Assembly: GCA_015679605.1 (NCBI GenBank)
Contig: JAAAVE010000283.1
Location: 1-18,035, forward strand
Direction of reading: 5' to 3'
DNA length: 18,035 nt
Origin: Podila epigama
Lineage: Eukaryota; Mortierellomycota; Mortierellomycetes; Mortierellales; Mortierellaceae
Part shown: positions 8,729 through 16,724 of the stretch, piece by piece
Numbering within the stretch: position 1 is the stretch's first letter
Layout: the number at the start of each line of letters is the position of its first letter
The notes under the pieces: model-generated
The model's input: the letters and a program-made list of their open reading frames with translations, nothing else
What the model was told of the DNA's origin: nothing
Databases searched by the model: none
Program-made: the position numbers and the translations under genes

Positions 8729-10430
8729 TTAAGCATCAACCTGCATGTACTCGGCCATCTCTGCATCCAACTGTTCGGCAGTCTTGGCTGGTGTCTTGTT
8801 GTGGTGACCACCACGACCACCGCGAGATGATCCGCCGCCACGTCCTCCCCTCTGTGGGCGGCTGGTGTTGCTATGGTGGTTGGAAGTAGGTGCTCTAAGA
8901 AACCCCAAAAAGTGACAAGTTCAAAAGAGATAATTGTTAGGATAACGATTCTGTAAATATGCGGTACTTTTATCAGCCTAAAAAGTGCAGGGTGGAATGG
9001 TCGCTTACCTTGGTGCCTGCTGGTGAGGAAGGACAGCCTGGGCGGTCGCAGGAGCAAGGATAATCTCAATCTTCATTGGGCGACCTATAAACAACACCAA
9101 GGAAAACGATCCAAAAAAAAGTAAGAGTCATTGTTAGGGGAAACCCATTTACTATGCTGAAGCGTCAAGTGTCAAGTTTAAAGAAAAACACTTACCATCA
9201 AGGGGAACAGTGTTGAACCGCTGGTAAGCGACAGCGGCATCTCCAACGCGGACAAAGTGGACGATAGCAGTGCCAGTGGACTTGCCGTTCTGATCATACA
9301 TCAAGGTGCTCTTCTTCAGGGGGCCGACGCGCGAGGAAAAGACGAGCTATTTTCAAAAATACATAAAGAGTGTCCCGAACCAACGCGACCGAGTGTTAGG
9401 AGCCCATTGTGAGGTAGATTGTTCATGGCTATCTGACCAGAAAAGCCTGCAATCCATCTTTGCACTGCTAACTCCTGTAGAAGGCATTCCAAGGATATCA
9501 TCCTGTGAGTCAGAGCGAGACCGCCTGCGAAATTGCTGCAGTTCAGGAGCTTTGCCAGAGAGGGTTTTAGACAGGGGTCTTCCTTTTGGGAGTTGTCTTT
9601 GCCGCCATCCCTGTCCACGTATGTTTGTCCGCCTGTTGTGTCAGCCAAATAACAATCTCTTCCATGAAAAGAAGGGGGTGAGAGAACGGACGGACAAAAA
9701 AGGTTGATATCCCTGGATTTTTAGGGAGGAACTTTGACCCCTCCACCCCCCCTGTCCCACCCTGTCGGACGAGTAACTTTACCACTGAACGCGACAATCT
9801 TTGCGAACAAGTGATCGTATCTCATTCGAGCGAGGAAGCAGAAGTCGTGCTCTTGGAGGTGAAATAAACAAGAATGAGGATCCTCCATGAACTGCTTTTG
9901 AATCCAGATTTCAAGCTCGATCTTGATTGCCCCAGGACGGTCTGATCCGAGTTCCTCGCATCTAGCAGTTTCGCATACCCCCCAAAAAAGTGTCATCGCT
10001 CGATCGCTAACAGTCCTTGGTATGACTTAATGCCAGTCCAGTCCATCTGCTTCACGTCATCTCAATAAAAAAGGTCCTGAATGAGGTAGCAGTCGGATCG
10101 ACCAACATATATTGGAGGGAAGGAGTGTTTCGTTACCTTCAGATCGTCTGCTGAGACGCGGCTATCGAGGTTGGAGATCTGAATCTTGGAGCCATCTGGA
10201 ACCGACTCGCGAATAGCAGCAGTGCTGAGAGGTGCGGCGGGAGTGGCGCGATATTGTTGCACACCAGCAGTGTAAGGTCGGTTGTCTCTGCTTTGACGAG
10301 TGTGGCGAGAAGGACCTCCACGGGAGCTTCCACGTCCAGAGCCACGGTTGCTGCTTCCACCACGAGGTGCGCGGCTGGTCTTCTTGGTCTTGATGAGATC
10401 ATCAAGCGACATGTCGAGTGCGGACGTCAT
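8729..10430 (-). CDS. yra1: ALY/REF (Yra1-type) mRNA export adaptor
   Basis: Nuclear RNA-binding adaptor of the TREX complex that passes spliced mRNA from the DEAD-box helicase Sub2/UAP56 to the export receptor. The deduced protein is 228 residues (yeast Yra1 is 226). Exons are 10430-10137, 9346-9196, 9084-9009 and 8894-8729; they sum to 229 codons with the stop. An N-terminal helicase-binding box (DMSLDDLIK, residues 6-14) opens the protein. An Arg/Gly-rich segment follows (about 20-50), then one RRM (about 79-155; RNP2-like IQISNL, RNP1-like GTAIVHF). After a second RGG segment comes a C-terminal helicase-binding box (TAEQLDAEMAEYM). The start is the first in-frame ATG; upstream in-frame codons have no ATG. 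Intron 1 is exceptionally long and is described separately. Assignment is firm on domain order and length. Confidence 0.95.
9347..10136 (-). other. Long first intron of yra1 (790 bases)
   Basis: The donor is a weak GTAACG at 10136 and the acceptor is GAAAATAG, ending at 9347, with little pyrimidine tract. A candidate branch sequence CCTAACA lies on the - strand with CTAAC at 9398-9394, about 50 bases from the acceptor. The intron is phase 0 and splits the RRM just after ADDLK (residue 98). If retained, translation runs 24 codons and stops at a TGA near 10063, removing most of the RRM. Two long open stretches lie inside on the - strand (9996-9721 and 9648-9316). The other yra1 introns are ordinary (9085-9195 and 8895-9008). 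Confidence 0.88.
9738..9762 (-). other. G-quadruplex-type motif in yra1 intron 1
   Basis: On the - strand, which is the pre-mRNA sense, four G runs of 3, 3, 7 and 4 are separated by loops of 1, 3 and 4 bases. This fits the G3+N1-7 pattern. Folding is not shown by sequence alone. Confidence 0.6.
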
Positions 10431-10873
10431 TGTGAATTGTTTTTTTATGTCTTCTTTTTTTTGATCCTTTGTGTGCTGTGTTTTGATCAATCTGAATTAA
10501 TAAAATACAGAGGTGGGTTAACGTTGCTGTCTTCGAGTTGTGTAAGATCCAGAGTATGCGTTCGACTCTTCTGTTTCGTCCTTTCTTTTGGCTTCTTTTG
10601 CTGTGTTCTTGTTTCGACTTGCCTTAGTGAGAAAAAAATTAATGCTAAAGATCAGGAAATCAGGGAGTGAAAATAGTGTTTGACGATGGAAGAAAAAGAA
10701 ATAAAAAAAATATGACCTTTGTTACATTCGTGTCATTCGCGCGACAGTGAGGAGAGGTAAGTCACCTGACCACTCCTTTTCAAGGATGTGGTAGAACAAA
10801 CCTGAAAAGTGAAAACCACACAAAGATTAACCAACTCCCCTTTTGCATTTCCAACCTTCATTCAACCAACATC
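10431..10873. promoter_or_regulatory. Divergent promoter region between yra1 and ram1
   Basis: These 443 bases separate the start codons of yra1 (-) and ram1 (+). The yra1 leader is A-rich on its own strand (10440-10465). A T/C-rich + strand block spans 10535-10625 and a poly-A block lies near 10690-10712. I see no clear TATA box. The overlapping + strand ORF at 10254-10670 is the antisense shadow of yra1 exon 1. Confidence 0.5.
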
Positions 10874-12939
10874 ATGGGCGTGCTCAACCGACCACACGAT
10901 ATCAAATCATATGGATACAACGACGATGGCTTCCCAACAGAAACATCAGACATCCAGGTATTCACTCGTACCAAAAAGTGATCTCATTCTTTATTTGACT
11001 CGACCAGCACGGAGGTGTTCATAGAGCTTGCTTGCTCACAACTAGCTCTCTTTATTATCTTCTTCATCATCGTTTGTGTGGCTCCACATATGCTAGCACG
11101 AAACTGAGGAGAGCATTCGTCGCGCGTTTTTCTCATATACTCCCGAGAGTCCTATGCCCACACCCTTGGCAAGGTATGATATCTGCTAGGTACGCGTTCA
11201 CGAGCAGGAAGATAGCGAAGAAGGGAAGGAGGTGCTCACCAAATAGGTATTTTTCTTCTTTTGTTTGCTACCCCACAGCATTGAACTAAGGAAACTTCGT
11301 CATGTAAAGTATGTCCTCGGAGGACTTGACTCGCTGGCGAGCTACTGGACATCTTTGGATTCCAGCAAACCATGGCTCTGTTACTGGATCCTCCATTCTC
11401 TTGACCTTCTGGGATACAAAATCCCCGAAAAGCTAGCTCAAAGGTAAAACGATAGGTCACCTTCACATGGGACCGTGTTCGTAGTACGGTGAAGAGCAGG
11501 CTAATACTGATCAATACCACCCATCGTTATTTTCTACTCCCCGCCATCTGTTTTCCTTCTCTCTCAAAGAGCCATTTCAACCCTTTCTCATATGCAATGC
11601 GAAACTGGTGGATTTGCAGGAGGTCCTGGGCAGGAGGCTCACTTGGCACCAACATATGCTGCCATCAATGTTCTTGCTATCATTGGCACCAAAGAGGCTT
11701 ATGATCTCATTAACCGCACCACGCTCCTCGAATTCTTGCTCCATGTCAAACAGCCAGATGGCTCATTCAAGATGATGGTCGGTGGAGAGATTGACGTCCG
11801 AGGGAGCTATTGTGCCATGTCAGCAGCGACTATCACCAACCTCCTGACTCCAGAGCTTACTGATGGCGTTGCAGAGTTTATTGGAAGGTAATAACTAAAG
11901 CTATTTTTTTAGGCTGCACAAATGAAAAGTACGAGGCTGACTATTCTTCTCTACTTGATAAGATGTCAGACGTATGAAGGAGGCCTCGGAGGATGCCCAG
12001 GGGTAGAGGCTCATGGTGGATATGCATTCTGCGGACTTGCAGCCTTAGAACTCTTGGGACGAACAGATGTCCTCAATATCGATACTTTTGTGGTAAATAC
12101 GCATAGCCACTTGATGTGTCATAATGATGTGCGCGTGACAAAATTTCGGAATTGCGATTAACAGTGTGTTGGTCTTCGTCGTTTGTTCCATAGAAATGGA
12201 GTGCTAGTAGACAAATGTCACTTGAAGGAGGTTTCCAAGGACGGACTAACAAGCTTGTGGATGGATGCTACTCCTTCTGGATGGGAGGCGTGTTTCCTAT
12301 CATTGGCAAAATGCTAGAAAGTCTGGACCCGGAGAATAATATTTTGGATTTTGTTTATGACCGAGGTACGGCCAACCCTCATTTGTGTCGTTCAACAACA
12401 AAATCGAGAATAGTTTTTGTGGCCTTCTACTGACCCGTTACCCTAATTTTGATCCGCATGATTAATTCCGTAGATGCTTTACAAGAGTATATGCTGGTTG
12501 CTTGCCAGGCCAAGACAGGAGGACTTCGCGACAAGCCTTCAAAGTATGTTGACAGCTATAGCATTTTCCTTCGATGCAGAAAAAAAAATCAATAACGAGA
12601 CCACGATGATTCTTACCATACCTCTATGCTCTTTTTTCAATTAGACCAGTGGATTATTATCATACTTGCTATTGTCTAAGCGGGTTATCTTTATCACAGT
12701 ACCAAATGTCATTCCGACATGACTTGAAAGAATTGGCTCCTGGCGGACTATCTGCGCTGCTCTGGGTTGAGGATGTCGACAAGCGCCGTGTTGTTGGCTC
12801 CTCTACAAACCTTGTGGCTCCGACGCATCCAGTACTAAACATTCGCATGGAAAAGGTCAAAAAAGCGCTTGTACACTTTTATGGCCAAGCGGCCAAGGAT
12901 GTTATTGAAGAGGTAGAGATTGAGGTCATCCATGGATAA
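10874..12939 (+). CDS. ram1: Protein farnesyltransferase beta subunit
   Basis: Catalytic beta subunit that joins farnesyl from farnesyl diphosphate to the Cys of CaaX proteins such as Ras, in the cytosol with the alpha subunit. The deduced protein is 436 residues (human FNTB 437). Exons are 10874-10957, 11097-11173, 11279-11443, 11570-11887, 11963-12092, 12194-12365, 12474-12543 and 12645-12939; they sum to 437 codons with the stop. Prenyltransferase repeats are clear (GGFAGGPGQ, GGLGGCPGVEAHGG, GGFQG). Zinc ligands are D281 and C283 in KLVDGCYSFW, and H345 in DYYHTCYCLSGL. Diphosphate-binding candidates are H232, R275, K278 and Y284. These fall 16-17 residues before the human positions I recall. 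The region before exon 3 also aligns, fixing the small exon 2. Introns 3 and 4 end in AAG rather than CAG/TAG, but no other acceptor keeps frame. The ligand positions favour farnesyl over geranylgeranyl transferase, as does close similarity to FNTB. Confidence 0.96.
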
Positions 12940-13035
12940 AATACAAGGTTATATTCATTTTTTTTATCTTCTCTATCTCTCTCATCTTTTCTGTTCTTCT
13001 TTGCGGTTTGCGACGAATGTACTTGATGTGAGAGA
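12940..13035. terminator. 96-base convergent 3' gap
   Basis: The stop codons of ram1 (+) and the FYVE/RING gene (-) are only 96 bases apart. Both cleavage and polyadenylation sites must lie here or within the neighbour. A T-rich run follows ram1 (12956-12990). No exact AATAAA is seen on the + strand. The 3' UTRs probably overlap (inference). Confidence 0.4.
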
Positions 13036-15079
13036 TCAAGCTCGGAACACATGAAGTAGCTTGACCACATATTCTCGGCATATAGGACACATTCTTGAGC
13101 CCTCCATGATTAGCTTTCCACTATTTGAAGCAAAGGAAGAGGACATATGTTAAAACTCAAAACTCGAGATACAGTTCGGAATGGAAAAAAAGAAAAAAAG
13201 AAAAGAAAAAAGAAACTCGCGCAAGATGTCTCTTTGGCTATCCTTACCAGTCCATGCAGGTCGACATGTGGTTACAGTTCAACATGACACAGTTCAGTGC
13301 AGCATCACAGCATATTTTGCAGAGGTTGTCGTCATCTACTAGTGCCGTCGATGGCGACTTTGTCGCTGCGGGTGAACCTGGCGCTTTCTTGGCTTCTGCT
13401 GCTTCCTGCTCCTGTACCATCGCTTGCTCGGCCCTTGTATTATCTATCAGCTTCTGCAACCGTTCCACGAGATCCTTCTTCTCTACAACTCCTACATAGG
13501 TCACAAAGCTGCTGTCCAGTATTGACTTTATAGCTTTGATGGACATGGTCGATGGGTCGGTATTGGAGGCCATGACCTCGTTTAGAGAGACTGTCGTTGT
13601 GGTGGAAGATGTTGCGTACGATGAAGTTGTTGTTCTTGTCGTTGTATGGCGTGTCCCATTAGCCTGTGGACTGGTTTGGTTTGTGGATGTGGTCCTTGGG
13701 CCTGATGTCGATGTTGCATTCGCGTACTGCGCTGGTCTTGGCGTCTGAGGCGTGCCAGCGCCTGACCGGGGTGGAGTATAGGTATGAGAAGGTCGTTGGG
13801 ACGAATAGGATGAGGATGCACTAGGATGGGTATTCAAAGGCGGAGGATGACCAGGTGGAGGTCGATAGTTATGATTAGGTTGTGGCTGTGGCTGCAGATT
13901 TGGTGTAAATGGGCGGAATGACGTTCCTGCTTGAGGGTGGTATTGAGAAGGTCGAGCTGAGGAAGGTCCACGTTGCTGTTGCTGTTGTTGTGAATGAGAC
14001 CTTGAAGATTGAGAATTGTTGCCTGCATTTGGTGGAGCATCATCACCTCCAAACAATCGCGAAAAGAACTTGTCGAGGTCCCACGACCAGCCGTCCGAGG
14101 AAGACGTCGAAGACCCTTGGGGAGACTTTGCACCTCCAGAAGCATCCGAAGACGACCCTGAGCGACCAAAGTTGGCGATTTCATCCAAGAGTGAAGATGA
14201 TTTTTCCGGTGTTGCTGGTAAATGCTCTCTAAAGTAGACTTCAGATGACTCTGGGATGGGCTTCATGCTTTGAATTGCCCTTATCAAATCTAAAGGAGGT
14301 CCATTGCCAGTTGCGCACTGTTAGCGTCAAGGTAAAGGGAAAAAAAAAAAAGAGAATATAACAAAAAGATCCATTCTGAGGAGCCGTTATTCTCTCCACC
14401 TCGCCTTAACACTGACCTTGTTTTTCAATCATGCCCTGAGTTGAAATGTTGTATGACAAGAGGTATCCTCGAAGCGTCTTGATGTTGAGTTTGGAGAGTC
14501 CAGCATAATCCATTTTGAACACTAGTTAGGAAGGAAGTGAGTCAGCATCAAGTAAAATGATTGGCACCTCAAGGACGGCCGATGCCGTTCAGCAATAGAC
14601 ACTAACCATGCAGAAAATGGGCGCAGTAGGAACAGCAGCGCACCTCTCTATGAATCGATGAAAAAGGAAAGAAATGGTGTAATATTTAACAACAGTGGTT
14701 GAATTCCATCGCGGCCACATCTTTCGAAAAATCGAGGTATCCACACTCATACTCATTGTAGCCAAACTGAGGAAGCTTCGTCCGATATGGGCTGCAACTT
14801 TCACACACCGCACAACCTACAGTTGGGAAACCAAGTCAAGAAAGAGAGTGAGTCTAAAGACTGATACATATCAACTCGTTATTTTAAACATGTTTTGTGA
14901 ATGGCGAGTCATCCTGGTCATGGACTCGCATTCTGTCGCACACATTCTACCATACCGCAGTTTCGACAATTCTTCTTTTGTCTAAAGAGATGAAAGTCCT
15001 TGCCACATCTCGAGCAGTTCTTGGCGCCAGTCTGTAATGGAGGTACTGAATGGGCCAAGCCATTACGACCAGTCGACAT
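13036..15079 (-). CDS. FYVE-like / SAP-like / RING-HC E3 ubiquitin ligase (RNF34/RFFL type)
   Basis: Predicted E3 ligase; deduced protein 486 residues. Exons are 15079-14956, 14816-14753, 14647-14607, 14521-14417, 14289-13248 and 13120-13036; they sum to 487 codons with the stop. Residues 22-71 hold four CxxC pairs (C22/C25, C38/C41, C46/C49, C68/C71), a FYVE-type fold. The RRHHCR-like lipid motif is replaced by KKNCRN, so phosphoinositide binding is doubtful. A SAP-like helix pair follows (about 82-120; LNIKTLRGYLLSYNIS). A disordered Ser/Gln/Pro/Thr-rich region spans about 130-365. A second SAP-like segment lies at about 375-415 (IKAIKSILDSS then EKKDLVERL). The C-terminal RING has C435, C438, C450, H452, C456, C459, C470 and C473, ending in VFRA. 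This domain order is that of animal RNF34/RFFL (CARP) ligases. Yeast Pib1 is the other FYVE-RING candidate but, as I recall, lacks the SAP-like parts. Substrate unknown. Confidence 0.9.
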
Positions 15080-15367
15080 TCTTCCTTCTTTTTCTTTGTG
15101 TAAGCGAGCCTCCTTTTGAGAAAAATAAGTATGGAATTCAATGAGTGTTTCGAGGTGACGAAGCGAGAGATGAGATGTGAATGCAGCGAATGTGGAGGGG
15201 CTCTAAACGGTTCAGGTGAAGAAAGATGACAAATGCATTTCTTTTTAGAACATTCAAGAAGGTTTTGATGTAACGACAAAATAAATGTCCACAACGCTTT
15301 TTTTATTTAATTCGCCAGGATAAGGGAGCTTCCCTTAATTAGACAAGTCGTCAAATAAAACAAAATA
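15080..15367 (-). promoter_or_regulatory. Upstream region of the FYVE/RING gene
   Basis: These 288 bases lie upstream of the ligase start codon. An A-rich leader (RC of the TTC/TTT run at 15078-15098) and A/T-rich blocks at 15298-15312 and 15350-15366 are visible. The long - strand ORF across 15294-14947 is in the wrong frame for the FYVE exon and is treated as a shadow. Confidence 0.35.
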
Positions 15368-15637
15368 TCAGACCACAGGCGAATTAACATGATAAGCAAG
15401 GAGGTGGGGGCCGCTTGGCTTGTTCATGATCCTCTGCTGTCTCCCATGATTGTTGTAGAATGTGGCACACAGTTTGTACTGGTACCATCTGCTCTTCTTA
15501 TATCCTTGAAATGGGACTTGTTCTCGTTGAGGGCAGGCTAGATTCGTACGATAAAAGTGATGCCACAGTACTGGTAAGCTGCCACAGTTTCCAATGTATT
15601 CTGCACAGTCGTACATCCTGTAGGCGTACGCCGCCAT
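15368..15637 (-). CDS. Orphan ORF, hypothetical (89 aa)
   Basis: I do not recognise this protein. It is an ATG-started ORF of 89 codons. The frame stays open upstream to 15679 without another ATG. The protein is rich in Tyr, His, Asn and Arg and has four Cys residues. There is no signal peptide, membrane segment or known domain visible. Its residue balance looks more protein-like than neighbouring chance ORFs, but it has no supporting neighbour or motif. It may be the last exon of a spliced gene, a decayed copy, or chance. Confidence 0.22.
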   Translation of the reverse strand: MAAYAYRMYDCAEYIGNCGSLPVLWHHFYRTNLACPQREQVPFQGYKKSRWYQYKLCATFYNNHGRQQRIMNKPSGPHLLAYHVNSPVV

Positions 15638-15679
15638 ATTGACTTGCCCGAGGAGGAAGCTTTGAGGATCTCTTAACAC

Positions 15680-16091
15680 GTGCTAACACTCTGTAGTCAA
15701 AAGTCCTGCCGCCAAGACGGTTGTCGGTCACTCTATTATAACTTTGGAACAATATAGTAATTCCGCAAATGAGTGGGGGAGGGTAGGGATAGTGTTGCAA
15801 ATAAAGGGTATCCGCAAAGAAGAAGCTTAACTTGGATGGAGTGGAGCGTTCGATATGGTATGTCAGATTTAATTTGCGTTCAAATGGATGTTAGCATTGG
15901 CAAAAAGAGTTGCTTGTCCTCACCCAAGTTCTAACCTCCTGACTGTTTCTCGAATCAGGCACGTGCATTGTGATCGCCTCACTCTCATCAGAAAAAGAAA
16001 AAAACCCCCGAGATACAATCCACCCTCTTATTTTCACCGCTTTTATAGGAGCCCAAGGGGCTTCTGGTCGTCGTCTGGACTTGCGTCTTGA
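15680..16091. other. Gene-free stretch before the tandem repeats
   Basis: I see no supportable gene in these bases. They hold a CGCTTTTATA element at 16038-16047, which is the inverted form of the TATAAAAGCG element of the first repeat at 16098-16107. Both strands carry only short, biased ORFs. Confidence 0.5.
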
Positions 16092-16336
16092 GGCGAGTAT
16101 AAAAGCGACACACTCCACATCCGAGTTTGTCTTGGTAACCCTTTGCAACAACGAACATAAAGCTCCAGATGCTGTGGCGAGAATAAAAGCGACACAGTCC
16201 TCATCCGACTTTGTCTCGGTAACCCAACGAACATAAAGCTCCAGAAGCTGTGGCAAATATAAAAGAGAGACACAGTCCTCATCCGAGGTTATCTCGGTAA
16301 CCCTTTGCAACGACCAACATAAAACTCCAGATGAAG
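16092..16336 (+). repeat. Three-copy tandem repeat, each copy with a TATA-like box
   Basis: Copies start at 16092, 16176 and 16252 (84, 76 and about 85 bases). Each begins GGC[G/A]A followed by TATAAAAG (16098-16105), AATAAAAG (16182-16189) or TATAAAAG (16258-16265). Then come a GACACA block, a CATCCGA...GGTAACCC block and AACATAAA[G/A]CTCCAGA. Copy 2 lacks an 8-base CTTTGCAA-like piece; copy 3 has 2 extra bases after the TATA box. Within each copy CCGAG...CTCGG can form a short hairpin, perfect in copy 3, with one wobble in copy 1 and one mismatch in copy 2. The - strand stays open across the array (ORF 15891-16310), but the period is not a multiple of three, so coding is doubtful. Confidence 0.9.
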
Positions 16337-16407
16337 TTGTTCATCCAAACTCTTCACAGAAAGAGCATCAGACTCAATAATAAGAGTGCTGTTGCTAATG
16401 GACTGTT

Positions 16408-16724
16408 ATGAGGACAGGACCAACTGTCTTCTTGGATGTCCAAGGTACGTCTCATCTGTCCCACCCTCTCTTTATCACTTTATACATGAGAGATAACCAT
16501 TCATTTCTATCTTCGATTTTCCATTGTTAGGTTTCGAGGGCCGGTGGTATGCATTGCTACCATTCAAGGATGTCTTTCTGTGTTGTCAATTACGCCCACA
16601 GCCTTTGGCATTACCAATGGACGAAATTGGGCTGGGGTCATTTCTGTGTAGCGATAGTCTGAAGATCCTACTAGGAATTCGGGTAAGTGGAGTTTTACAT
16701 TTTATTGCCATCTGTCATATATAA
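16408..16724 (+). CDS. Possible two-exon hypothetical gene (76 aa)
   Basis: I do not recognise the product. An ATG at 16408 leads into exon 1 (16408-16444), a well-formed 86-base intron (16445-16530; donor GTACGT, acceptor TTGTTAG) and exon 2 (16531-16724). Together they give 76 codons plus a stop. The protein is hydrophobic in parts, with GRWYALLPFKDVFLCC and LGSFLCSDSLKILLGI. A GTAAGT at 16683 could instead be another donor, making this the start of a longer or broken gene. A second ATG at 16398 uses the same intron and gives a different open frame of 55 codons ending at 16651. It lies 70 bases after the TATA repeats, which could be its promoter (inference). It may equally be a gene remnant. 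Confidence 0.25.

Noticed and set aside
9306-9707. 133-codon + strand ORF at the yra1 intron 1/exon 2 border
   Set aside because: It overlaps RRM-coding exon 2 antisense and has no recognisable domain. The - strand explanation is decisive.
10254-10670. 138-codon + strand ORF over the yra1 5' end
   Set aside because: Its first part is the antisense of the RGG-rich yra1 exon 1 and the rest runs through the T-rich divergent promoter. It has no domain.
13834-14237. Overlapping ORFs on both strands in the middle of the FYVE/RING gene
   Set aside because: They are out-of-frame readings of the Ser/Gln/Pro-rich linker of exon 5, which joins conserved domains on both sides in one frame.
14947-15294. 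115-codon - strand ORF covering FYVE/RING exon 1
   Set aside because: It is in a different frame from the CxxC-bearing exon and carries no conserved motif.
15891-16310. 139-codon - strand ORF through the TATA repeats, giving a repeated SDEDC-type peptide
   Set aside because: The repeats differ in length by non-multiples of three and the peptide repeats are interrupted out of step. The openness follows from the repeat sequence rather than from coding constraint.
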